A stretch of 64,000 nucleotides of DNA from Brienomyrus brachyistius (lineage: Eukaryota; Chordata; Actinopteri; Osteoglossiformes; Mormyridae), in the NCBI RefSeq assembly GCF_023856365.1, contig NW_026042682.1, positions 58,084 through 122,083 of the forward strand, given 5' to 3'. The notes under the pieces are model-generated. The model did not search any database, was not told where the DNA came from, and was given only the letters and a program-made list of their open reading frames with translations. Numbering within the stretch: position 1 is the stretch's first letter; each line of letters begins with the position of its first letter. Both the position numbers and the translations under genes were made by a program. Below are positions 21,569-33,989 of this stretch, piece after piece.

Positions 21569-23062
21569 TCACATACACTCTCGGTCCGTTGTGGAGTCCA
21601 TCCCACTGTAGTTGGAGAATGCTGCCATCAGTCGCTTGGTGTAGCACTCGCAGGATTTACCAGGCTCCTGTTTAAACTGATGCATCATGCCCCAGTCCAT
21701 GCGCAGGAGGACCAGTCTCTGAAGGGCTGTCGCATGGTGAGGCCTGTTCTGCCTGGGGTCCAGCAGGTCACTGGCAATGTCCTTCAACTCACAGTGGGCT
21801 TGCGTTCATAGTGGGGTACCGCAGGGTTCGATTTTAGGACCACTATTGTTCCTAATTTACATAAATGATATGGATACCAATATATACAGTAAACTGGTGA
21901 AATTTGCAGATGACACCAAGGTGGGTGGTGTAGCAGATACTGAATTAGTGGCTCAGCAGCTACAGCGGGATCTTGATTTAATTAGTGACTGGGCCGATAC
22001 CTGGCAGATGAAATTTAACGTCGATAAATATAAGGTACTCCATCTAGGGAGCAGAAATATAAAGTACAGGTATTTCATGGGTGTCACTGAAATAAAGGTA
22101 GCTGATCATGAGAAAGACCTTGGTGTGTATGTTGATGCTTCCATGTCCCATTCTCGCCAGTGTGGGGAAGCAATAAAAAAGGCCAATAGGATGTTGGGGT
22201 ATATCTCCAGGTGTGTGGAGTTTAAGTCAAGGGAGGTAATGCTAAGATTATACAATTCTGGTGAGACCTCACCTAGAATATTGTGTGCAGGTTTGGTCAC
22301 CATATCTTAAAAAGGACATTGTGGCCTTAGAAAAGGTGCAGCGTAGGGCCACAAAAATGATTCCTGGTCTTAGAGGAATGTCATACGAGGAACGGTTACT
22401 TGAGCTAAATCTGTTCAGTCTCAAGCAAAGGAGATTGAGGGGGGACATGATCCAGGTATATAAGATTCTAACAGGTTTGGATGCTGTTCAACCAAATAGT
22501 TACTTCAGCATTAGTTTAAATACACGAACTCGTGGCCATAGGTGGAAATTAGCGGGAGAACATTTCAAGCTGGATTTAAGGAAGCACTTCTTTACGCAGC
22601 GTGTAGAGTATGGAATAGTCTTCCTGATAATGTAGTGCAAGCTGAATCCTTGGGTTCCTTTAAATCAGAGCTAGATAAGATTTTAACGACTCTGAGCTAT
22701 TAGTTTAGTTCTCCCCCCAAGCGAGCTTGATGGGCCGAATGGCCTCGTCTCGTTTGTATAGTTCTTATGTTCTTATGTTCAACTCCTTCATCTACAGTGT
22801 CAGATGAGCAAACCTTATCTCCCCCTTGAGGATTTGGACATACCAACATAGGGGCAAGAATTTCTGCTACCTCGTCCTGCTGCCTGAGTGTTTCGCCACG
22901 GCACTTCTTCACCGAGAAGGAGGTAGAGTCGGGTGCTGAATGGTTATGATCCTCGTCTGCAGGGGGGAGAGGGGAAGGGGCAGGGGAACCACTGGCTACT
23001 CCTCCCTCGGTGGCATAAGGAGGAAGCTGCTGTTTGGGCAGCAATGCTTGGGCAGGAGCCAC
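21569..23062 (-). mobile_element. Gag-like endogenous retroelement fragments, split by a CR1 LINE
   Basis: On the minus strand, 21569-21787 has a gag-like stretch including RMDWGMMHQFKQEPGK and MDSTTDRE. 22790-23062 holds an upstream charged, proline-containing stretch (DEVAEILAPMLV). The CR1 copy at 21788-22785 lies between them. A related fragment is at about 61990-62215. Both are degraded. Assignment to retrovirus or Gypsy class is not possible from these pieces. Confidence 0.4.
21788..22785 (+). mobile_element. CR1-like LINE 3' end
   Basis: It reads GVPQGSILGPLLFLIYINDM, then FADDTKVGGVAD, the RT catalytic block. It continues QCGEAIKKANRMLGYI, then in another frame RPHLEYCVQVWSPYLKKDI, EKVQRRATKMIPGL and LNLFSLKQRRLRGDMIQVYK. 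It ends ATGGGCCGAATGGCCTCG and the octamer tail TTCTTATGTTCTTATG, a CR1 hallmark. It is 5' truncated, with frameshifts near 22260 and 22600. Confidence 0.82.
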
Positions 23063-23089
23063 ACAGTTTATTTCTGGGTATCTAATTAG

Positions 23090-24185
23090 CGGACACCATT
23101 AGGTCCCTTCAGGGGCTCCACAGACAAACTCATTGACAAAATAGAATTGTCACAGAAAAATTCTTTGTCACATGCTCAGTCGACATGGACTGTGTGCTAT
23201 TTACATATTTTTGGCACAAACGAAATCTCATATGCATATCGATGTATCTTTCGCACAAGTGGACCTCCATCACTTTAAAGAGGGTAAACTCTGATCAGGA
23301 AATTTACGACGTCAGAATAAACGGATTTTTTAACAGAAGTAACTGACATGCCCTAATAAGGAAATGCATACAATCAGAATACAATATCTGTGGTTTTTAA
23401 CAGTGGTAACAATCTGATAATGAAAGGAATCAGATCAACATTTCTATAGCATGTAACAGAGCTTGCTCCCCTCCAGAACTCATTGTTCCAGTAGTTATCT
23501 GAAATCATCTGCAGGAGCTATTCTTTTATTTGTATATTAAGCATAATTATTCATGAATATTATTGATTATGTTTATTTGTTTAATGTTTTTATTTATTCG
23601 TATTTATTGTTTATAATATAATGTTATATAGTATTGCAACACTTGAAACGAGAGGTACTTGCCTGCCTTAGTGATATTTACTATTGTCTAAGTGTATTCC
23701 CACCTGTAGGAGGCAGCAATGGTTGTTATTAAAGGTGCTGAGATTACGCGGCTCAGGGCTGAAGGTGCAAAGTGAAACAGTCATTGACCGTATTTGCCAT
23801 GTGTGATGGTGTCTGCATATCGGCCCTTTTGCGCCAAACAAACCAGTTCAAAGTACTGTGTGTTAAAATATCATATGAATAAATCCTCTCAAGAACTAAA
23901 CTCAATATCGTATCCTCATCATTCAACGCGTCTGACTTTTGCACCTCTTACCACAAGGCAGTGGATTACATGGGGAAATTACAAACAAGGAGAATTTAAT
24001 CTGTTTTTCCTCTACATTGTCGTTATTCAGAATATTACAGACTATGAACAAAAACGGACAATGTAAGAAAATAAAAAAATGTGTATGACAGAAAGCTAGA
24101 GTATTTTTGCAATGGTGAGCACTAGCTGGTTTATGTACTAGCTCACACTCAAGAAACAGCATAAATGCTACTCATACACAGTTGG
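23090..24185. other. Unassigned AT-rich stretch
   Basis: No gene recognised. Open frames are short and without motifs. Confidence 0.35.
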
Positions 24186-24189
24186 GGGG

Positions 24190-24410
24190 CAGGGGTCAGT
24201 CCTTGTGCCTGTAATGAGGTCACCAGTTGAAACTAACCCAGCCTCAGCACGTCTGTGGGTCCTTGAGCAAGGCCCTTAACCCCCAGCTCCCTGGGCGCCC
24301 CAACAGGTAGCTGCACTTCGCGGACAACTTACTCCACAAAGAGTAAGTTGAGGGAGACATAAAAAACACAATTTCCCCACGGGGATTAATAAAGTCCATC
24401 CATCTATGGA
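24190..24410 (+). mobile_element. tRNA-derived SINE
   Basis: CCTTGAGCAAGGCCCTTAAC, CCCCAGCTCCCTGGGCGCC and the tail TTTCCCCACGGGGATTAATA followed by AAGTCCATCC. It is the same family as 7585-7815 and better preserved at the 3' end. Confidence 0.65.
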
Positions 24411-26300
24411 ATATTATTTAGCACTATATAACGCAGAATATAAGAATTACGATTTTATAAAAAGTATGCCAAATATCCATGATATAATCATTACAATGTA
24501 AACATTATAATGTAATCAACACAATGGAACCAACTGAGTATGTATTTGCACCTTTTGTTAGTCTGAGTTTCTGTTAGCTACTTTGTTAGTCCTGAATCTA
24601 TGAATATTCACATTTTTATCGCGTATATTTTATCACTATGTAAAAGGACAAATATATTATCAACCTTTTAGTGAGACAATGTGTAAACGGCTGAAACTAC
24701 CAAGGTTTACTACTGAAGGAAGGGATTCACCTGAGTTCACCAAAAGTTCATGGCTGAGTATTTTTAAAAAACCAAGTGGAGCTGCTCGCGCCACTATTAT
24801 GTTCAACCGAGAGGCCAAACGGTAAAAGAAATGACTGTCAAACTTATCACCTAGGGGTAAATATAAATCTATACAAATATCACCTGCATGCACATTACTT
24901 CTTTTACAATAACCAACTCCTGATCCATACTGTTAGTCGTGAAAAAAATAACTATTGTGTACATAGAGGCCCTGTGTAAAAAGATAACTGCCAAGGAAAA
25001 GATCAAAAACATTTATTTCAAGGATTCAAAGTTTTTATGGTCATGTACAGTGTACAGTGCAGTTCTTATTTGATTAACTTGAATGTCTTCACAGACAAGA
25101 CGATTAAACAAATAAAGCAGCGCAACATTACAGTAACTAACAACAAACAAAGCTCACGAGTACTATTACAATATTCATATCATTTATTTAAATTTAATTT
25201 TACCAAGTAAATTAATTGAAAAGCAGTTACCGCTTTACCTGCTTCTCGGGAGAAATAGCAGATATACAAACGTCATGTATGTAACTAAAATCTTAAGCCA
25301 ATAAGGGCAAAGTTGTGTCGTAATGGAGGCGGATCCAGCCTGTGCAGCCTGCTAAGAGGTGCTGCCTGATGTGTCTTGCTCTCGCGGAGTTTTGGTACCA
25401 TGTGACATGGTGACGTAATGCAACGGGCGATAAAAAATATAACCATGATGCATTGCGTCAGGACCAGAATGCATTGCTTTAAGCTAGCGCTGTATGTGGG
25501 TGCATGAAGTGGAAAGCACCCAATAATAAACATAACATTTTTTTAAAAATGTTTTCTTCACCGGTGCAGTGAATTTAAATAAAGAGCTATGATGGTGCTG
25601 CAAATGGCTTTGCATAGTAGTTAGTAGTAGCATTAGCCGCTGTGTGCGGCATTAGCTTTCTACAGTCCTTACAGATGGTTCGTGTTTTGTCTGTCTCCCT
25701 TTCGCCATTTATATTTTCCGCCGGGCACCCGAAATGCTGACACACAAAAGATTCAAAAGTGTCTGGGGTATCTACTATAGTAATTTAGTCAGATGCCGAC
25801 ATATTTACAGCAGCTCATTTGCAGCGCATTCGTGAAACGGCTTTTCGCTCCAACGAGAAATCTCGTCATGTTGTAATATCGCGAGATCTCGTGACACGCG
25901 TTTCACTCCCACTTCTTAGTAACAGTCATGATTTGATAAAGTGACAACCTGCGTAATAATTGGTAATACATAGAGTTTGCTATTGTTCAGGCTAGCAGAC
26001 TGTTATGGCTTGAGGTTAATGGTGCCTGTTACTTGTGAATTTTCACATTTGCAGGGATCTTCTGCCTCGTGAACGTGAAACGGGTAATTATGCTAAAAGA
26101 AGAAAAAAGCAGAACTGCAATGTGTGTAAGGCTGGTGCTGATTTTTCAGTCTGAACACAGTAAAATTTATACAAATTACCTGTATTCAAACTTGTATTCT
26201 TTATATAGTTTGGTTAATTACTATTTAAAAGTTTTATCTGCGCTCCATTGTATAACTTATATTGGAGACTTGTATGTACTTTTCGATTGGAAATGGTTAG
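24410..26300. other. Unassigned; includes a CGCG-containing segment
   Basis: Mostly AT-rich. Around 25840-25910 lie GAGAAATCTCG and ATCGCGAGATCTCG, palindromic CGCG motifs that could be promoter-like or a transposon end. No exon is supported. Confidence 0.3.
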
Positions 26301-26307
26301 CTGTATA

Positions 26308-26451
26308 CAGGGGCGCCGCTAAGGGGGGGAAAGTTGGGACAATTCTAAGGGCCCACGCCCTTTAGGGGCCCCCAGAGATCTGAATGGGTGTGATAGGGGG
26401 GCCCAACCTCATATTTTGTCATAGGGCCCAAAATTGCTAGCGGCGCCCCTG
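26308..26451. mobile_element. hAT MITE with 8-bp TSD
   Basis: It is 144 bp with termini CAGGGGCGCCGCTA and TAGCGGCGCCCCTG. It is flanked by the perfect 8-bp direct repeat GCTGTATA (26300-26307 and 26452-26459). Ends and 8-bp duplication are diagnostic of hAT. Confidence 0.88.
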
Positions 26452-26459
26452 GCTGTATA

Positions 26460-28285
26460 TACTTTGAATATTTTTATGATTAATTTCTTTGTTTATTTAA
26501 TTTGGCAACAGATCTGCACTTTTAGCAGTATTGCTGTCAATTTTTGTGAAAGTTGTTACTAAATAAAACAAAAGAAGCAGACTTGTGTAAATCCTATATT
26601 GGTCGTGTATTCTTCCTGTAGCGTAGTGACAGCTTTTTGTACGGAAGCCGTGAACGGCTGTGCTTGCAAATATATTTTCTTCTGAATAATTAGAAGGATA
26701 AGCATATTTTGTCGCCGCCGCGAGATAGTCATGCCATACACAGCTCTGCTCGTTTTTGTACTGTAACCGTGTTACTTAATTTGCGAATCCATGAATTTAA
26801 CGTTGACATTAAGTCAACATTGACATTGACAACGTTGACATTAAGTGTTGCACCTATCTAGTGTTTTACCGTGAAGGGCATGTTATATCTTGTCTCTAAG
26901 TCGCACTATGGTCCAGGGGAATGCTATGTCATATTAGAACATGTGTCGATGATGTGGCAATATAAATATTTTAGAATACTGTCAGTTTTAGTTTCAGAAA
27001 TCCATCATTTGAGAAAAAAGGCCAGTCACGACAAATATATATGGAATATAACAACAGAGGTTAGCTGTATTTGTTTAAGTGTAAAGATGCACATAGAAAC
27101 ATGCATGAGCTCATCTGAGAATAAACTGAATGCAATGAAGATTTGTGACTCCTGCTGGAAAATGCGAATAGTGGCAGGGTCTTCAAGCAGTACATTTGTC
27201 TGAGAGTCAGTTAATATTAGGAAAGGCACCGTTTTTTTTTCAATGGCGCTAATTATCAAGAAGGAAATGGAGTACCCCAGTACCTGGTTTACGGGCACTG
27301 GAAGCTCCAGTATCAGTCAGACTTTCATGTAAGTATATGTGTGTTTAATGACTTGTGCATGTTTCATCTTTACCAGGGGCAGAGGGGAAACTCAATAAAT
27401 AGCCTTCTCTCACACTTCCAGGCCTGCAGAACTGAGCATGTCCCCTGGTTTTGTGCATATGTCTGTAGGCTTTGAGTTTTTCCTATGGGGGCTTCAATTT
27501 CCTCCCAGAGTACAAATACGTGCAGATCAGTTGCATTGGGGAGTCCATACTGTGATGCTGAGTGGGTGTAGGAGGAGATTGAGAGATGAAACTCCGGATG
27601 ATTTACTCCCTCGGCTAACTAACCAGAACAGGATCGTACCAATACCAAAATGATAAGTTTATAAATGTTTTTCACTACCCTGATTCATTCAGTTATTTCT
27701 GTTTGTTAATTCCATCCCCCAAGCAAATACATAAATAAACAAACAAATATTCAGGGGGAATGTGTCATAGGTGATAGAATCAGTGGATGAATCTAAAGAA
27801 AAAAAGTAATGATTTCTTTCTCTCCAAAACACAATGCACAAAACTCTTAAGTTAGGTAAGACATTGAAATTTTATGACAGTAGCATGATGCAGAGGAACA
27901 ACAGAAGGAAAAATCTAACTAAACCTGAGTCAACTAGGACTAATTACACTAAATTAAGTGGAACACACAAAATACCTAAAACAACTTAATAAACAAGCAA
28001 GAAATATTACATTTGATTAACTATACTGATGCCTGAGGGAAGTTCTTGTGCATAATGCAGCAAGTATATACAGCTGCAGAGACACTACACATAGTGCAAA
28101 TAAATTAAAAAGTATACAGTACACACACTGATTCCTGAAAAATCTAAATACCATGGAATACTAATGAAATACTGATGATGATGATAATAATAGAAATAAT
28201 AATGAATTAGTTTAGGGTATTATGCAATTGACATGTACAATTAAAAAAGAAATTGCACCAGACATTTCCTGTGGCAAAGAAGGGT
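26460..28285. other. Unassigned; one degraded SINE trace
   Basis: Open frames at 26871-27203 (+) and 27026-27298 (-) overlap and show no motif. About 27485-27570 (GGTTTCCTCCCAGAG region) is a worn middle piece of the tRNA-derived SINE. Confidence 0.3.
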
Positions 28286-28289
28286 TGCT

Positions 28290-28505
28290 TTGTGCCACAT
28301 TACTCAAGTCAATTCACTTTATTTTGTATAGTACATTTTCATAGCCTTACATTGTCTCAAAGCACTTTACTTTGTCCCTGCCCAATTGTCCCAGTGAGCA
28401 AGATCTAGCCTGAAAAATTAGAAAGCGACATTGGCAAGGATAAACTCAGTCATAGTAAGAAACCTTTGGAGGAACCAGAGTGAAAGGGGGAGCCCATCCT
28501 CCACA
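28290..28505. repeat. Dispersed fish repeat (TTCACTTTATTTTGTATAG type)
   Basis: It contains TTCACTTTATTTTGTATAG, TCAAAGCACTTTACTTTG, AGAAACCTTTGGAGGAACC and GGGGGAGCCCATCCTCC. The last two phrases recur at 38405-38485. Confidence 0.5.
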
Positions 28506-28892
28506 GGTCAGAAGTCACGTTAACAAAGTCCTGATTTATATGGTTTATATGGTTCAATTAGTTAAGTCCGGATGTAAATACAGAATAACTGGCAGCAGGG
28601 CACACAGGAAAGACGTAAACAGGCAGGAGGGCAGGCAGGAGGGTGGCACAGGCAGGACGTAATGGGCAGGAGGGCGGGCAGGCAGGGCAGCACAGGCAGC
28701 CAGAACTGTTTTGCCACTGCAGTTTGTTTTACAATTTCATCTGCATTTGTTCCCCCAAGGTATAACAGCAGCTAATTTATGAACATGCTGCTTTTCAGAA
28801 AAGAAGTTTAATTTCCAGGAGCATGACCAGTGCATACATTTAGTGTTGATGGTTCTTTGTAAAATGGATGTTCTGTACTTTTATTGATCTGT

Positions 28893-28948
28893 CCATCCAT
28901 CCATCCATCCATCCATCCATCCATCCATCCATCCATCCATTCATCCAT
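28893..28948 (+). repeat. (CCAT)n microsatellite
   Basis: About 13 units of CCAT, followed by CCATTTTCTAACTACTTCTG, so it is an expanded tail of a minus-oriented SINE. Confidence 0.85.
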
Positions 28949-29035
28949 TTTCTAACTACTTCTGATGAAGTTCCGGGTTATGAGGTATCCTGAAGCCCAG
29001 GCAATATGGGACAAACACACACATGCACACACATA

Positions 29036-29299
29036 GGGTATACCTATCCTTATGGGGCCCGCTCATTGACTTCTATTGGATAAATGCTAACGCTAACTAT
29101 GACAATCTTAACCCCCACCCTGCCCTAACCATAACCATAAGTAACCAAGCAAAATAAAAGAGGTTTTGCATTTTTAGTTTTTCCACAGCAGTCACAGATT
29201 TTTATAAAATAGAGTTTTCCTGGTTTTCAGTTTCGTGGTCCCCATAAGGGAAAAAAAAAACAGGTATTTATCACGCTATGGGGTAGGATAGGTATACCC
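29036..29299. mobile_element. MITE with 14-bp perfect TIRs
   Basis: GGGTATACCTATCC at 29036-29049 and its exact reverse complement at 29286-29299 bound a 264-bp noncoding element. An inner TTATGGGG/CCCCATAA pair extends the palindrome imperfectly. No target duplication is evident, so the superfamily is open. Confidence 0.75.
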
Positions 29300-29699
29300 G
29301 CTCGCACACACACACACAGACATGCACACAAATGGATAGATCACCACAGTTACTATGGATGTCGATCCTGCAATAATGAGACAGAACTATCATACTTAAC
29401 AGGATCATATCCCTAGTTCTACATATGCATAATTATATTTAAAAAAGATCCCACGCACCTAGCACATGAGATGTTTGAACTTCTGCCCTCTGGTAAACGT
29501 TACCGCAGTATGCATTGCAGAACAACCAGATTTAATAAGAGCTTCTAACCCCAAAGCCATCAGAATACTAAATGCTAATGAACATACGTTTATGTGAAAC
29601 CCTACTCTCTCTTACTCTCTGTGCACTTTATTACCACAACTGGTATTAAGTTTACTTTTTATTTATACAGTATAGTGCAATAATATAATCACGATTTGT

Positions 29700-29835
29700 G
29701 TGTGAGTGTGCCCTGTGATGGGCTGCCCCCCATCCTGGATTGTTCCCTGCCTCGTGCCCATTCCACATTCCGGGATAGGTTCCGGACCACCCGCGACCCA
29801 GTAGGATAAGCAGTTTGGAAAATGGATGGATGGAT
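29700..29835 (+). mobile_element. SINE 3' half
   Basis: GTGTGCCCTGTGATGGGCTG, CCTGCCTCGTGCCCATT and AAAATGGATGGATGG: the 3' part of the family at 57073-57430, 5' truncated. Confidence 0.65.
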
Positions 29836-29935
29836 ATAACTAACATAAGACAGACATTACACCTAACAAACAATAAACACGAAATAAAGGAGTGGATACA
29901 AAAAAAATGTAATGCAATGACCAGATTTAACACCT
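29836..29935 (+). repeat. Segment duplicated at 33716-33819
   Basis: TAACTAACATAAGACAGACA onward through CAATGACCAGATTTAA matches 33716-33819 except for small indels. Here it is joined directly to a SINE tail on the left and a CR1 piece on the right. Confidence 0.75.
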
Positions 29936-30037
29936 GGATTATGTCCCCCCTTAGTCTCCTTTGCTCGAGGCTAAACAGATTCAGCTCAGCTAACCTCTCC
30001 TCATTAAACATTCCTCTAAGACCAGGAATCATTCTCC
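29930..30037 (-). mobile_element. CR1-like fragment
   Basis: It is nearly identical to 35161-35266 and encodes the MIPGLRG...LNLFSLEQRRLRGDIIQV block on the minus strand. Confidence 0.7.
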
Positions 30038-30039
30038 CA

Positions 30040-30825
30040 GCCAAGCAAGCCTGAGTCCGGCTTCCACTCCCCCGATCCCCAGCAATGTTAACTTGGAAGG
30101 GCGTATTCTGTATGCACAACTGAGACAACCCAGGTGGAGCTTATCGGCTGGCAAAATTGCCTTCAGGTATCACCCACCCTAGTGAGAGTCCAAGCTAGGG
30201 CCGTTCTCAGAACTCACCCTAAACGAAGTCCTGCTCAAAAGTTGTAATGACCGCCTGAGGTACCTGTCAGCCTTGCCCGTAATGAGTCAGTGGGTGTAGC
30301 CGGGCTGACACGCTTTTGGGCATCCAATTGCTGAGAACTCCCCTTCGGTTCTGACAAACTGTACGATCACAAGCAGTGACAGCAGAGCCACAGACAAGCT
30401 CAACCAACAGAGAGCGAATGGTAAGCACCCAGCACCCGAAGGGCTCAACTGATCACATCCAAACGACTTCCTGATGGGATTGTGTACGTAACTGGTTTAC
30501 TGTTGTTAATAGTGGTTGAACTTCTATGCAAGTCCCCTTGTTGGGGGAGATGGAATGAATGAAAGCATAAGGTGAAATAAAACCTAAAATAAATCAAAAA
30601 GGTTAAACGGGAATCAAACCAAATGAATTGTGTTTCTTATTCAATTGTAAACATCAATTAGTTATGCAACAATAACCTAATTGGATGTTAATGTATTGTG
30701 ATCAAACTGATTTAGTCTGTGAAGTTGATTCCTGCTTTCAGGCAAGAACCTGTGTGTCCAATTATGCGTGTTGTATCACCGCAGTTGACCACCAGAGACC
30801 CAACTCAGATGTTGTTAACCTACTA
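30040..30825. other. Unassigned
   Basis: No recognised gene or repeat. It runs into the minisatellite. Confidence 0.3.
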
Positions 30826-30830
30826 TGGCG

Positions 30831-32634
30831 GACCACTAGAGGTGCAATTTCAATGGAGTGGCACTGCTATGGCTTGCCACTAGAAGCGCAATTTCAAAAT
30901 TGAGTGGTAGTTCTATGCCTGACCACTAGAAGCGCAATTTCGAAATGGAGTGGTAGTTCTATGCCTGACCACCGGGGGCGCAATATCGAAATGGAGTTGT
31001 AGTTCTATGCCTGACCACTGGAGGCGCGATTTTGAAATGGAGTGGTAGTTCTATGCCTGACCACTGGAGGCGCAATTTCGAACTGGAGTGGTAGTTCTAT
31101 GCCTGACCACCGGGGGCGCAATATCGAAATGGAGTGGTACTTCTATGCCTGACCACCGGGGGCGCAATATCGAAATGGAGTGGTAGTTCTATGCCTGACC
31201 ACCGGGGGCGCAATTTCGAAATGGAGTGGTAGTTCTATGCCTGACCACTAGAGGCACGATTTCGAAATGGAATAGTAGTTCTATGCCTGACCACTAGAGG
31301 CGCGATTTCGAAATGGAGTAGTAGTTCTATGGCTTGTCACTAGAAGCGCAATTTCAAAATTGAGTGGTAGTTCTATGCCTGACCACTAGAAGCGCAATTT
31401 CGAAATGGAGTGGTAGTTCTATGCCTGACCACCGGGGGCGCAATATCGAAATGGAGTGGTAGTTCTATGCCTGACCACTAGAGGCGCGATTTCGAAATGG
31501 AGTAGTACTTCTATGGCTTGCCACTAGAAGCGCAATTTCAAAATTGAGTGGTAGTTCTATGCCTGACCACTAGAAGCCCAATTTCGAAATGGAGTGGTAG
31601 TTCTATGCCTGACCACCGGGGGCGCAATATCGAAATGGAGTGGTAGTTCTATGCCTGACCACTAGAGGCGCGATTTCGAAATGGAGTGGTAGTTCTATGC
31701 CTGACCACTAGAGGCGCAATTTCGAACTGGAGTGGTAGTTCTATGCCTGACCACCGGGGGCGCAATATCGAAATGGAGTGGTAGTTCTATGCCTGACCAC
31801 CGGGGGCGCAATATCAAAATGGAGTGGTAGTTCTATGCCTGGCCACTAGAGGCGCAATATCGAAATTGAGTGGTAGTTCTATGCCGGGCCACTAGAGGCG
31901 CAATTTCGAAATGGAGTGGTAGTTCTATGCCTGACCACTAGAGGCACGATTTCGAAATGGAATAGTAGTTCTATGCCTGACCACTAGAGGCGCGATTTCG
32001 AAATGGAGTAGTAGTTCTATGGCTTGTCACTAGAAGCGCAATTTCAAAATTGAGTGGTAGTTCTATGCCTGACCACTAGAAGCGCAATTTCGAAATGAAG
32101 TGGTAGTTCTATGCCTGACCACCGGGGGCGCAATATCGAAATGGAGTGGTAGTTCTATGCCTGACCACTAGAGGCGCGATTTCGAAATGGAGTAGTACTT
32201 CTATGGCTTGCCACTAGAAGCGCAATTTCAAAATTGAGTGGTAGTTCTATGCCTGACCACTAGAAGCCCAATTTTGAAATGGAGTGGTAGTTCTATGCCT
32301 GACCACCGGGGGCGCAATATCGAAATGGAGTGGTAGTTCTATGCCTGACCACTAGAAGCGCGATTTCGAAATGGAGTGGTAGTTCTATGCCTGACCACTA
32401 GAGGCGCAATTTCGAACTGGAGTGGTAGTTCTATGCCTGACCACCGGGGGCGCAATATCGAAATGGAGTGGTAGTTCTATGCCTGACCACCAGGGGCGCA
32501 ATATCAAAATGGAGTGGTAGTTCTATGCCTGGCCACTAGAGGCGCAATATCGAAATTGAGTGGTAGTTCTATGCCTGGCCACTAGAGGCGCAATTTCGAA
32601 ATGGAGTGGTAGTTCTATGCCTGACCACTAGAGG
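30831..32634 (+). repeat. Minisatellite, about 39 copies of a 46-bp unit
   Basis: The unit runs GACCACTAGAGGCGC, AATTTCGAAATGGAGTGG, TAGTTCTATGCCT. Variants carry CCACCGGGGGCGC, a TTCAAAATTG centre or GGCTTGCCACTAG. The order of variants repeats every 690 bp (15 units): for example GGCTTGTC at 31331 and 32021, and GGCTTGCC at 31515 and 32205. A 15-unit block was therefore duplicated recently. There are no unique spacers, so it is not CRISPR. Confidence 0.92.
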
Positions 32635-32639
32635 TAACC

Positions 32640-33715
32640 AAAGATATAGCTAGGCGGTTGCCGACGCTAGATGAGTGACACACACATTTAATGCATGCGC
32701 ATGCTGCTTGTGGCCTTCTTCTGTGCCTTGCACAGTATAAAACCCCTTAAAACAATTACTGAAGCGAGACGGCGCACGCGTTACGGCGACAGATTTAAAT
32801 TGTGAGTGCACTATATCTCGTCGCAAATGGTGCTTAACCACGGCGGGTCTCAAGCACAGGAGACTCCCAATTTCTAAATGACACACACTTGGCTCACAGC
32901 GCAAAGTTGTGTTAAACTTGCTTTGTCTAAAGCAGGCACACACATACGAGTATGATCCTGATAGGTAACTAAGCTATCGGTCTTATGTCCAAGCGCAACA
33001 TAATTTAGGTTAGAACCTCATAACAAGTATTCCCGTTCGCTAATAGAGAGATCTCTCCCAGGATATATAGAAACGGAGACACTCGTCCGAATTGAACCTG
33101 GAAACAAAGCGCTACATCTGAGAATCTCGTCAGACATAGGGTTAAAGTTTACTGCAGTTTAATACGAAAGAACTACAATGAAATCACCGAAAATAAAACA
33201 AAATAATATAACTACTAATAATAGAAATAAAAATAACTATAATAAGCCCATATGATCCCGCTTAAATGCCTTCAGATTGCCATGAGTGCGACTTTTGCAA
33301 CCAGTTGACAGTAGCGCTTCTTCACTGCACGTTCGGTCATAAAAAGTTTAAATTGTGTGCTCAGAATAAGTTTAAACCTTGTGCCTTGTGATTATTAACC
33401 AATTTTTATGCTGAATGGTCGGCTCAAACTCAATTGCGAAACACCGTGAGTCTGTTAATGTGTGACTTAAATGGAACTCATTAATAACCAGTATCACGTA
33501 ATAACCTGGGTTAGAATAGAAGGCTTGTCCAACGAGCTGCGTCACCAGGTAATGTAAACGATCGGTAGCGAAGCTCCCCTCACGGCCAATGAGAGAGAGT
33601 CTCGCGATATTTCAGGCGAATTTGAGGTTTCAGAGCGTAGATCGCACAGGCAGGGATTCTTGTGAGCACTCAATGAACGGAGGCTGAAGTTGTGTAAAAG
33701 ACATGCATTTATTCC
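32640..33715. other. Unassigned; TATA-like site near 32737
   Basis: CAGTATAAAACCCC at about 32735 looks like a core promoter but no open frame follows. The rest is AT-rich with GAGTCTCGCGATAT at about 33598. No gene recognised. Confidence 0.3.
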
Positions 33716-33819
33716 TATAACTAACATAAGACAGACATTACACCTAACAAACAATAAACACGAAATAACGGAGTGGACACAAACAATGTAATCATGAAAA
33801 TGCAATGACCAGATTTAAA
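33716..33819 (+). repeat. Second copy of the 29836-29935 segment
   Basis: Matches 29836-29935 closely. Here it is embedded in longer unique sequence, so this is probably the source copy. Confidence 0.7.
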
Positions 33820-33957
33820 ATGAGTAACCTTAAAAGGGAAAATACTGTTCTGCAAAGCAAGCAATTTGTGGAAATACTGTCCTAAAGTAATATAGCAGGT
33901 GAATAGGAGTTTAGGTTGTTATAAATGAAAGGAAGTTTGTTTACTTGGTTGCAGAGT

Positions 33958-33971
33958 GGGGGGGGGGGGGG
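33958..33971 (+). repeat. G14 homopolymer
   Basis: Fourteen G in a row. The exact length is likely to be unreliable in an assembly. Confidence 0.7.
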
Positions 33972-33989
33972 TCTTGGCAGTTGGTTGCG

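Noticed and set aside
26871..27298. Overlapping frames on both strands as a gene
   Set aside because: No motif, no splice signals, AT-rich composition.
30831..32634. CRISPR-like array of regularly spaced repeats
   Set aside because: The whole 46-bp period is conserved. There are no unique spacers and no cas genes, and the genome is a vertebrate. It is a minisatellite.
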